DNA from: Anadara kagoshimensis
Lineage: Eukaryota > Mollusca > Bivalvia > Arcoida > Arcidae
Length of the DNA: 64,000 bases
NCBI GenBank assembly: GCA_021292105.1
Contig: CM037865.1
Location: 20,787,428 to 20,851,427, forward strand
Reading direction: 5' to 3'
The position numbers were made by a program, and so were the translations under genes. Below the pieces are notes generated by a model. The model was not told where the DNA came from, did not search any database, and was given only the letters and a program-made list of their open reading frames with translations. Every line of letters starts with the position of its first letter. Within the stretch, counting starts at the first letter, position 1. This document shows positions 55,506 through 64,000 of this stretch, in pieces.

Positions 55506-56544
55506 TATAAAATTGCCTCATAATTAAACTCTTTTATTACAACAGTATCTAATTCATGAAAATTGACCCAGAAATATATACAGGAAAAATTTTGAAAAAA
55601 AAATCTGAATTTACTGGGAAAATTATTGTAAACCAATTTTTATTCATTTACTTTTGTGAGGACTAAAAAAATGCACAGTCAATCACCATGAACTTGTTTC
55701 TGTAAATTGTATTATTAATCAAATATTCAGCAATTTCAAATTGTTTTGGTAAGAGAATAGTAAAATTGCATAAAGAAAAATTTGGTACAGAACTGTATGT
55801 AACATGTCTTGCCCTCAATGACTACATAAATTTGACAGAAATGACAAAAATCTATGAAAAATTGCAAAAGCATTACACCTTTACACTTAACAAAACAAAT
55901 ACCATAGCCAAGTGTATAAAATTGCTTCAAAATAAGTAGACTAATTGAAGTTGATCTATGTAAGCTGAAAGTAAAAGTTGAGAACTTGAGCAACTTGTCA
56001 TGTCTAGCAGACGTTAGTGATTGATGACATCGTTTTGTATTGATCAAGTACCAAAATGACCAATGTTATCCAAAGTTAAAATAAATATTATTATATTATG
56101 ACAAGTAAACTTTCCCATAAGTCAGGAAAATTATCCCAGACAATCCAATAATCGTAAATCCTTGTACAGCCTAGATTCTGTGGTGCTCTCAACAATATAC
56201 TCTGCCAAAATGTCTGCCATAGTAGCCGTTGTTTTGCCGCCAGTGCTCTTTGCTTAAATTAAAATCTTTTGTCTTAGGGTACTGAAATTGTGATAGTTAC
56301 TATCTTATATCCAGAGTTACTAATAATACCATTGATTTATTTCCTTATTTTGAACCAAGTGTACTGCTCAAGGATATTTCAATGTTGATATGATAAACAT
56401 ATAATACAGGAATTCCAGGACACTTCAATCAACACAAAGTATTAACATAATCAGATGGACTACAAGTCTCTCTGAATTTTGATTTTGTACTAACTATTGA
56501 ATAAAGATTGATATTTTTCACTTACTTGTACCTAGTCGTAACAG
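55506..56544. other. interval without recognised gene
   Basis: AT-rich intron or upstream sequence. A 103-codon minus-strand frame (55736-56047) shows no domain and no match to MAP3K7. Confidence 0.5.
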
Positions 56545-56760
56545 GAAATTTGTATGTGCATCAGCGATTAGCATAGGGTAAAATGTTGGCGCTATTGGGA
56601 GTTGAAAAAACCAGGCAAATGTTGGACCCCGTTGCACATATGACATAAAACGTCACAAAGGACATCACCATTTTTGCCGTGTAAAATCCCTATAGAGCCA
56701 ACATTTTCCTTTCTATAGAAATACTTTATGACAATCGCAGATGTGCATACAGATTTTCAG
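56545..56760. mobile_element. TIR element, about 215 bp
   Basis: Left TTTGTATGTGCATCAGCGAT...AAAATGTTGGCGC and right GCCAACATTTTCC...ATCGCAGATGTGCATACAGA are inverted. It is non-coding and appears once in the window. Confidence 0.75.
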
Positions 56761-57219
56761 TGAACATGTAGGTCAAGGTCAATCAGCTTAAGAAACTTGG
56801 AAGTTTAAGATAACAAAACAAGAATCTAATTGCTAACCTTGAATCTTTGGCACAATTTCCTATCAATATGTTTTGATTTACCATAAAGTTTTCAAATTAA
56901 CCACATTATATATATATGAAAGGACACTAAAACTCAGTTTTATCTTTAATTTGAAACAATAAAACTGTAAGATTTCCAAAATTGTTCCAAGAAAATTATT
57001 TCAGAATTAGAAATAAAACAGAAATAGTTTTTTACAAGGTTATTTTCTCATTACAAAAAAAGTACAAAATGATACCTTTACTTGTACTGCTCATGATAAA
57101 AAACGCTCAGAATGATATTTGTATTTGTAAATAATAATAGAATTTTTAATAGCTATAAAGATAGGGCTTCTTTAAGATTTACTTCGTAGGATTGGCATTC
57201 AACTTAAACCGATCAATAA
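56761..57219. other. interval without recognised gene
   Basis: AT-rich non-coding sequence in which I see nothing to annotate. Confidence 0.5.
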
Positions 57220-57445
57220 TGAAGTGGAGTAATGGAGTATTATGCCCTCGTCAAGATTGTTTCACCTTTATTGAAGTGGTCAGCTCAGGGATGGTCAAGA
57301 AAGCCAGAATGTCTGGAGAAAATTACTGACCTTCAGCAAGTGAACTGACAAACTTTCTCACAATAGGATAAGACCCAAGAGAGATTTAAACTTCAAGGTG
57401 ATGAGAACTGCTGTAATTTGCAAGCTAGTGCTGTAGGCAACTTGA
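57220..57445 (-). mobile_element. SINE-B, near full length
   Basis: TTATGCCCTCGTCAAGATTG (tail), GTGGTCAGCTCAGGGATGGT, AGTGAACTGACAAACTTTCT, GATAAGACCCAAGAGAGATT and TTTAAACTTCAAGGTGATGAG (B-box region). Confidence 0.8.
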
Positions 57446-57454
57446 CAACCAAGG

Positions 57455-57828
57455 TTGGTTGGTTGAATGTTGCTTAAGATCACATCAGCAATTTTTCAGC
57501 TATTTGGACAAGAACTATTTTATTATCTCTATGAATTAATCTATGAACAATTTTGTGTATGCATGTGAAGTGCGAGTGTGTTGTATAGTCTGCCTTGTAC
57601 TAGTGCACACTCAGGGCAATTTTACCATGCTAGCTCAGAGTCAGTAGGCAGCAGACAAAGCGTACCACTCCCCCAGTCCATTATACTGATACCAGTTGAA
57701 TCAGTAAAGGCCAACAGCAAGGAAAATTCAATTTCCCACAAGTGGTCTTTGCGGAACTCAAACTCACAGCAGTGAGAGACCCTGGATTTAAAGACTGATG
57801 TCTTATCCATTAGGCCAAGCAACCTCTT
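57455..57828 (-). mobile_element. SINE-C, tRNA-derived
   Basis: Same orientation and structure as 6773-7138: tail GGTTGGTTGAATGTTGC at 57455, head with A box TGGCCTAATGG (minus strand, 57807-57817) and a B box GAGTTTGAGTTCC-like near 57755-57770. Confidence 0.85.
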
Positions 57829-57924
57829 TGACAACCAAGGACTGGTTAAGATGTGCAAAGAATTTTTTTCTTCTCAAAAGAGACTAAACAAAACCATGCT
57901 GAAGCTAAACTAGTTTGTAATCAA

Positions 57925-58055
57925 AAACAAACATACTAATCCAAGTCCGAATCACAATCCAGAAGCAAAGTAAAACCTTTGGAACTAACAAGTCAGGTTG
58001 GACATGTGAACTTCCACCAGGGAAGTGAGGCCGGGTGCTTTGGAAGGGTAAGCAC
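57925..58055 (-). mobile_element. 3' UTR of the Penelope-like element
   Basis: AAACATACTAATCCAAGTCC, CCAGAAGCAAAGTAAAACCT, TTCCACCAGGGAAGTGAGGC and GGAAGGGTAAGCACT, matching 4466-4665 in the same orientation. Confidence 0.85.
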
Positions 58056-58094
58056 TCATTACAATCTAAAAGAGTAAGGAATGGATTGGAGTGA

Positions 58095-58260
58095 AATGGA
58101 ATAGAGTTGAGTGGAGTTAAAATCTTTTACACCATGGTAAAGATTCTTTCACTTATACTGAGGCAGTCGCTTCTGGGATGGTGGTGGAAACAGGCATACC
58201 CAGAGAAACCAACCAACCTTTGGCAAGCAAACTTACAAACTTTCTTACTATATGGTCTGC
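58095..58260 (-). mobile_element. SINE-B, 3' part
   Basis: AGATTCTTTCACTTATACTGAGGCAGTCG, TCTGGGATGGTGGTGGAAAC, CCAACCAACCTTTGGCAAGC and ACTTACAAACTTTCTTAC. Confidence 0.75.
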
Positions 58261-58966
58261 CCAATCATTCATTTAGTTGTGTGTTTTTGGTGATTATTCT
58301 GGCTCTAAAACATTTTATATTGTTTACATTAAGCAGCAAATTTCCAATAAATGGATCTATATCTATATTTATATATTCTCAATACAATTACATAAATCTG
58401 GCTTGTCTTCAATACCCCAACATCCAAAAATACTTCAAAAAAGAGATGTTACTATTCACAAATATAATAAAAAAGACATTTAATGCTAAAACTGGACATT
58501 GCCCAAGAGTAAATTCTACTGTAGACCAACAAAACCCGAGACCTGACCATCCATCATTAACTAAATGACCAGTCAAGATAGAAAACAGCTTCAGAAGACC
58601 ACTGGCTATAGCTATCATTAAGGAACCTATTATTTATAAATTAGGGTGCAAACATTCAATTTACCGTGTTCCGAACATTCAGATCAATGTGTACCTGCCA
58701 ATATCTGCCAATAACGGGAAACGGTCCTATATATACTGGATGATAAATCTCTGTAACTTGTTCTTAAAGAATCCTAACCACGTAAATGTATTTATTTGAC
58801 AATTAAATTATACATATTAACTAATCTTGACAAGCGAAGGCCTTCCGTAAATAACTTGACCACAAATGGACGGTCAACAGATTTTTATTACACATTATAC
58901 AGCAATAAAGTCCAGTACCTGTTATATAAGTTATCAATCAAAAGTCTAATAATATTGGAAGTAATT
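58261..58966. other. interval without recognised gene
   Basis: Non-coding. The end of a 153-codon plus-strand frame beginning in SINE-B falls here. It has no domain. Confidence 0.45.
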
Positions 58967-59290
58967 TTCCAAAAATGACCTAAATTAGTTCTTATGTCTT
59001 TTTATATTTGTAATGTGGATAAGATAGGAATTCTATGAAATTGACGTTAATTTCCAAAAATGACCTAAATTAGTTTTAGTATCTGAAAACTAATGTCTTT
59101 TTATATGTATAATGTGATTAAGACAGGAATTCCTTGCTATTGTGATTAATTTCCAAAAATGACCTAAAATATATAACACTAATATAATGTGGATAAGATG
59201 GGAAGTCTATGATATTGATGTTAATTTCCAAAAATGACCTAAATTATCTCATATTAATGTCTTTTTGTACATAAAATGTGGATAATATTT
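58967..59290. repeat. tandem repeat, 75-99 bp units, four copies
   Basis: TTCCAAAAATGACCTAAA starts at 58967, 59052, 59151 and 59226, each followed by ATGTCTTTTT(A/G)TA or TAATGTGGATAAGA words. Confidence 0.9.
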
Positions 59291-59426
59291 GATGATATAT
59301 GGTAGACAATATAGAGCAATGACAGGTCTACATTAATCGTGAGACAAGGAATTTTATCTGCATCCTGTATTCTTCACAGTACCAGGTAGTGCTTCAGTTT
59401 ATGATTGATTGATTGATCGATTGAAT

Positions 59427-59490
59427 GGGGTTTTTACAACCTAGTCAAGAATATTTCATTTATATCAAGATGTCACCAGCTAAAGACAGT
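59427..59490 (-). mobile_element. SINE-A tail fragment
   Basis: AACCTAGTCAAGAATATTTCATTTATATC and AAGATGTCACCAGCTAAAG. An (ATTG)n run lies just before it (59403-59425). Confidence 0.7.
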
Positions 59491-59689
59491 TTACTTAATT
59501 AGGCTTTGGTACCAGTTCTCCCAGACCATTATTTTCTATTTCATGGATCCAGGATTTTACGTGACTTCTTCCCCGCAAACACTTAAATGCATACTGGATC
59601 ACCTTAATACAAGCTTGGTCTCTGCCTGATTTCCTCTCTCGCAGATTGACTCCACAGGGATAAGACTCAATATATTGATTGATGGATGG

Positions 59690-59985
59690 ATTGAAAGGAG
59701 CTTTGTGTCCCAGTCAAAAATATTTTACTTATATCAAGATGTCACCAGCTATAGGTGAAGTGGAAGAATTTTTACCATTGCAGTGTGCTCAAGGCAATGT
59801 ACCTGCTGTGACACAAGGCATTGATTTTTAGGGCTTCTTCAAAAGGATCAAATGTCTGACTAATTTCAAGTGCTTAGCCACAGTCACTACCTATTTTCAA
59901 CATTTGGTCCAATCCTGACTTGGGTTCAAAACTCTGACCTAAATATGAAGGGAACACTCTATCCACAAAGCTACCTTGCTGTTCT
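59690..59985 (-). mobile_element. SINE-A, diverged full length
   Basis: Tail GTCCCAGTCAAAAATATTTT, AAGATGTCACCAGCTATAGG, CTTAGCCACAGTCACTACC, then a worn tRNA head. On the minus strand the head reads GGTAGCTTTGTGGATAGAG (A-box region) and GAGTTTTGAACCC (B-box region). Confidence 0.75.
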
Positions 59986-60047
59986 GATTCTAACTTTTTC
60001 ATTTTTCATCCCAATGAGTGGTGCAAATTGGCAAGTATTTTCACTAA

Positions 60048-60265
60048 TCAAGTAAGTGGATTGAAGTGGGGTAATCCCAATAAAGATTCTTTCACTTATA
60101 TTAAGGCAGCTTGAGGCAGTCAATTAATTCTTTATGGGTGGAGGAAAAACGTTCGCCTGAAGAAAACCACCCACCTTTGGTTAGCAACCTTACAAACTTT
60201 CTCACACTTAAATTTTCCCAGTAGTATTCAAACCAAGGTAATAAGAACAGTCTTTGTATCATTAC
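60048..60265 (-). mobile_element. SINE-B copy
   Basis: AAAGATTCTTTCACTTATATTAAGG, TTATGGGTGGAGGAAAAACG, AAACCACCCACCTTTGG, ACTTTCTCACACTTA and TTCAAACCAAGG. Confidence 0.75.
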
Positions 60266-60619
60266 AAAACTATATAAGGTTAATTGGTACTTCTATCACA
60301 TGCCCTTATAAATCACTTTTTAACTTGATAGGTCAATCTGTTAATTAGAAATCCCATGGTGTTATGTAACCATGGTAACAATAACAATTAATCAATCACT
60401 ACAACATCAGGGCTGTATCTGGGTTGTCAATTAATGTAGACTTTTAAGTTTCTCCATTAAGATGGAGGGTCTGTTGATATTCTCTACCATATAAGTAAAT
60501 AAAATACAGACCTGTCCAAAGTTTAACAATGAGCAAACAAAAAGGAGTCTTTGCTGGGCTGTTGAAAGGATAAGTATGGATAGCTAGTAGATGAAAAGCT
60601 TCTAAATGATATATATGTA

Positions 60620-60802
60620 TACAGTCCAGCCTGCCTTAATGGTCACCTCTATATAACGATCACCTGCTTATATAGGCTGGTCGAATTTTATCAAATTGTT
60701 CTTTATTAATATTATTTAAACTTGCATATAAAGGCTACCTGCCCATAAAGGCCACTTTTACTTATTCCCTTGGGTGGCCTTTATACACAGATTTGACTGT
60801 AT
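60620..60802. mobile_element. TIR family 4 element, nested
   Basis: TACAGTCCAGCCTGCCTTAA to ACACAGATTTGACTGTA, with GGTCACCTCTATATAACGAT and AAAGGCCACTTTTAC inside. Confidence 0.75.
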
Positions 60803-60837
60803 ATCATATTCATTAAACCATATTCATTATTACTGTT

Positions 60838-61080
60838 TTCCAAGGATTATAGCCACATTTAACCAAAATTTTACTTTTTTCTAGTGGCTTTCTTATTAGG
60901 AAGTAACCTAATGTCTAATGCCAGTCTACCCAAAATCTTATTTCAAAATGTCTGCACACACCGTAAAATTTTCAATTTCACTTCAAACTGAAAAATTTCT
61001 ATGTCTAACAACTCCACCTTTTTATACTTTAAAGGAAACTTTTTTTATAAAATGTGGCTACAATCTCTGGAAAATGGTAA
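60838..61080. mobile_element. TIR family 6-like element, nested
   Basis: TTTCCAAGGATTATAGCCAC at the left and GTGGCTACAATCTCTGGAAA at the right are inverted, and TTAGGAAGTAACCTAATG matches family 6. Confidence 0.65.
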
Positions 61081-61439
61081 TAATGAATATGGTTCAGTTA
61101 CTGTTGACATATGGCTAACAGAAGGTTGAGATGAGCTGCCGATTCGACATTAGTTTGTTAGCTTAGTGTTAAACTTTGGACAGGCCTGTACTGTATGTAT
61201 TACATAGAACAATTAAATACAGCTCCGTCAAATAATCTCAGATATGACAATTATAGATCAATCCTGATGATGATCATGATTAGGAATACTCTCTGAATAC
61301 ATCAAACTCTGGGATATATTTTATACATATAATGAAGCAGATTGGTGAATATCAATAAAACTTTCTTATGTAGGGTGATGATGTACTAGTTTCAATCCAA
61401 TGGCAAGACAGACAATTTGGTCAAACTTATGGTTAAACA

Positions 61440-61600
61440 AGTGTCAGACAGATGAAAGTCAGAACAATGGATAGATGGAGGGATATTGGTGGATAGATAA
61501 ATGGTCTGTTGTTCAGATGGATGGATAAATTAAGGCATGACTACTACAGGTGGATGGATGGATAGATGGATTGATGGATGGATGGACAAAAGGACAAATG
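61440..61600. repeat. (GATG/GGAT)n-like simple repeat
   Basis: GGATGGATAGATGGATTGATGG and similar runs, densest at 61550-61590, with a following ACAGAAGAACAGATGTACAGA stretch. Confidence 0.85.
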
Positions 61601-61684
61601 TACAGAAGAACAGATGTACAGAAAGACAAATTCCACAAATACAAATAGGAACCTCTTATTATATACTAGTATATGCCTCACTTT

Positions 61685-61935
61685 CCTGGTGGCCAAGCAG
61701 TTAAAAGTAGCAGTCTTAAAGATCATGTCTCCCACTGTCTAGGTTTGAGTCCCACTGTCAGGTCCTAGTAGTATGAGAAATTTTGTCTGTTGGCTTGCTG
61801 AAAATTTGTGTTTTCTCTGGGCATTCTGGTTTCCTCTGCCATCCCAGAACTGACTGTCTGTATATAAGTGAAAGAATACTGACTGGGGTGTAAAACTTTA
61901 CTTCATTCCACCCCACTCCGGTAAGCAAACATGGT
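61685..61935 (+). mobile_element. SINE-B, full length
   Basis: The head has A-box TGGCCAAGCAG (about 61691-61701) and B-box GGTTTGAGTCC (about 61742-61752). It continues CAGGTCCTAGTAGTATGAGA, GTTGGCTTGCTGAAAAT, TTTCCTCTGCCATCCCAGAA and a tail ATATAAGTGAAAGAATACTGACTGGGGTG. It is the clearest tRNA-derived head of this family. Confidence 0.85.
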
Positions 61936-62379
61936 TTATCAGAAACCAAATTTCCTCATCTGTACACCTGAATACAAACATTAGTGCAGTTATGCTCATG
62001 TTAGGGTTAACTGCATTTCTTACACAAGCATGAATCCATAGGATAGAATATCATAATTTTAATTACACAGATTACAAACAGAATACATAATTCAGCTGTT
62101 AATTATGAAACCTAGCAGGGTGGAAAAAATGATTTTAAAATAATTTACACCATAACATGATATATTCAGACAATTTATTAAATTACTTAGCGACTGGCTT
62201 CAGACCAATCTAGATGTTTAATTAGCATATTTTAGTTAAAAATATAACAAAAATAATTACTCAACCAAATTATGAATTAAAATAAACATTAATTACAAAA
62301 ACTCTAAATGAATTCACGTCTAATTTTCTCCTACATGATGTTCTCAGTTGGAATTTTATCAGCTTAATATGACAATTTT
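61936..62379. other. interval without recognised gene
   Basis: AT-rich non-coding sequence. Confidence 0.5.
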
Positions 62380-62384
62380 TTATT

Positions 62385-62850
62385 TATTTGTAGGAGAGAC
62401 GGAACAATTTATCCAAAATACACCCCCCTTCAATTTTTTACAGTTATTGCATGTGTATTTACATACATGAAGCATATGTGTGACCAGACAATTTTTCCAA
62501 AATACATCCCTTCATTTCTTTTTTTAACGGTTATTATTTACATGTGTGCACTACAAGTTTACTGAAACAACTGAATGTAATTATAATTTAATTAAAAAGA
62601 TCATTAAATGGCTGGTAGTTTCAGCAGCATACATGTTATAAACCACTAAACATGTTAAATGGTTACATGGTAAAAGGAAGATCATTAAATTGCTGAAGTT
62701 TCAGCCACATACATGTACATGAGGTCTAAAGTAGTTTACTCAATTGGCTTAAGAGTCAGACAAATACATGTGGTACAAAGTAGTTCATTCATTTAGCTGA
62801 AGTTTCAGCCACATAGTTTTAAAATGTATCATAAAATGTCCTTGATGTTT
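62385..62850. repeat. two small local duplications
   Basis: TTTATCCAAAATACACCCCC / TTTTTCCAAAATACATCCCT (62408, 62492), and ATTAAAT(G/T)GCTG...GTTTCAGC(A/C)(G/A)CATACATGT repeated near 62605, 62685 and 62798. Confidence 0.75.
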
Positions 62851-63070
62851 GAGTAATCTAACACATGCACTTACAGATCACAGCATCTCTTACCATCTGA
62901 GTTCTAACCCCATATGTGACAGATCATAGTGTGAGTAAGTTTTTAAGTTTCCTTGCCAAAGGGTGGTAGTTTTCTCTGGGCACTTTGGTTTCTTCCACTA
63001 TTCAGGAAATGACAGTCTCGATATAAGTGAAAGAATCTTGACTGGGCATTAAATAGCTGCATACGGGTGG
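62850..63070 (+). mobile_element. SINE-B, full length
   Basis: TTGAGTAATCTAACACATGC, CTTACAGATCACAGCATCTC, GAGTTCTAACCCC (B-box region), GACAGATCATAGTGTGAG, CCTTGCCAAAGGGTGG and a tail CTCGATATAAGTGAAAGAATCTTGACTGGGC. Confidence 0.8.
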
Positions 63071-63234
63071 TATAAATAGCTCATTAAATAAAACATGTAT
63101 GTTGATTTTGATTTATGTTCTGAATTTATTTAATGATTAATTAAACTAATCAGGACCCTCAGCTAACTATAATGTTTGTGATGAGTTAACACCACTGTTT
63201 CAATTATCTCCCTTCCTTTGTGGTATGATTCCAG

Positions 63235-64000
63235 ACAAAGAACATATATTGTGGCGAGACAAAAATTTGTTTCACTTTTACATCCATTTGATGCATTATG
63301 TTTCACTGCTTTTCCATCATGTACATTTCAAACATGAAAACTGTTTTATATAAACAAATATTTAGTAACTGTAACTTCACAAAAATTGTAACTTTGAAGC
63401 TTATGTTACTTATAAAATGTTGCAAGTAATACTAGTGGTTCATTTCCACACCTCTTATACAGGGCATGGTGGCGGGACCAAAAAAATTGGTGTCGGGACA
63501 AAAACATGTTTGATTTCTCAATCTAGTATTAATTAAGATTTTTCTTATTATATCATCATGTAAATTTCAAATGCTTTTACTTCATTATATAAACCAATAT
63601 TTAAGAACTTAAACTTCACAAAAATCGGGACTTTGAAGCTGATGCATATAAAAGAATACAAGTATCGGTAGTGTTCATCTCCACAATTTCTAGATGGTGT
63701 ACATGTTGAGACAAAAAAATTGTTCCTTTTTTTAAACTGATGCTACATTTCTTTGATACATCATATTTTCTCATTATTTCATCTTGTAATTTAAAAAATT
63801 AAAAACACATACATACACAAAACTATAACTTTACATAAACATGATAAATCTGGACTTTGAAGCTTAGGTTTCTTATAAAATGTTACAAGTAATATTTGTG
63901 GTTCATCTGCATATCTAATATATGGTGTCGGGACAAAAAAACTGTTTCTCTTTTCCAACTGACTCTTAATTATATTAAAACATCATATTTTCTTATTATC
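63235..64000. repeat. satellite, about 215-240 bp unit, running off the window
   Basis: Units begin G(C/T)(G/C)(G/A)GGACAAAAA-like near 63254, 63493, 63707 and 63927, and share AACTTCACAAAAAT, GACTTTGAAGCT, TATAAAA(T/G) and GTGGTTCAT(C/T)TCCA. It is non-coding. The array continues past 64000. Confidence 0.85.

Larger units (their letters stand above)
60505..61194. mobile_element. TIR family 1 element with two nested insertions
   Basis: Ends TACAGACCTGTCCAAAGTTT and AAACTTTGGACAGGCCTGTA are matched. The usual 215 bp is expanded to 690 bp by a family 4 element (60620-60802) and a family 6-like element (about 60838-61080). Confidence 0.85.

Noticed and set aside
55736-56047. 103-codon minus-strand frame as a possible upstream MAP3K7 exon
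   Set aside because: No similarity to TAK1 and no acceptor/donor pair in a compatible phase.
56518-56535. Donor-like ACTTAC (minus-strand GTAAGT) as the end of another MAP3K7 exon
   Set aside because: The adjoining sequence is the end of a TIR element (56545-56760) and has no open coding stretch or acceptor.
58107-58568. 153-codon plus-strand frame, the second longest in the window
   Set aside because: It begins in antisense SINE-B sequence and continues through low-complexity AT-rich DNA with no domain or repeat-independent support.

Overview
The window looks like nuclear DNA from a marine mollusc, most likely a bivalve. It is strongly AT-rich and contains no prokaryotic-style gene arrays. 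It is packed with tRNA-derived SINEs, foldback and TIR elements, minisatellites, and a roughly 1.2 kb repeat whose ends (GAGGCCCATGGGCC... and ...TCAGGTGAGCT) resemble a repeat I associate with bivalve genomes. The taxonomic call is an inference from repeat content and from the one recognisable gene.

The only host gene I can support is the 3' end of MAP3K7 (TAK1), on the minus strand. Four exon pieces (54357-54412, 48713-48800, 48092-48162, 38692-38704) join in phase and encode about 75 residues. They correspond to the C-terminal coiled coil that binds TAB2/TAB3 in known TAK1 proteins. The introns are 5.6, 0.55 and 9.4 kb. The stop codon lies 13 bases into the last exon, followed by a candidate 3' UTR of about 5.7 kb ending at an AATAAA near 33023. 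The kinase domain and all earlier exons must lie beyond position 64000.

Layout. 1-8 kb: a 4.75 kb inverted repeat whose two arms carry a 21-bp minisatellite. Between the arms are a broken reverse transcriptase of Penelope-like type, inserted into a SINE tail, and a hammerhead-ribozyme module. 8-23 kb: dispersed copies of a palindromic element (called TIR family 1 here), microsatellites, and a second, decayed hammerhead module. 23.1-25.4 kb: a nested satellite (about 460 bp units, one expanded by a 67-bp array). 26-29 kb: tandem duplications and one TIR element nested in another. 29.7-32.3 kb: a degenerate satellite of about 160 bp, interrupted by a SINE with target-site duplication and by a palindromic element. 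33-38.7 kb: the MAP3K7 3' UTR, with local duplications and pogo-like elements. 38.7-64 kb: MAP3K7 introns filled with SINEs (families A to D), TIR elements, AGGTCA-rich repeats, and a satellite of about 220 bp that runs off the end.

Nearly all other open frames are short and arise from simple repeats, minisatellites or SINE antisense strands. No rRNA, bona fide tRNA, CRISPR array or operon was found.
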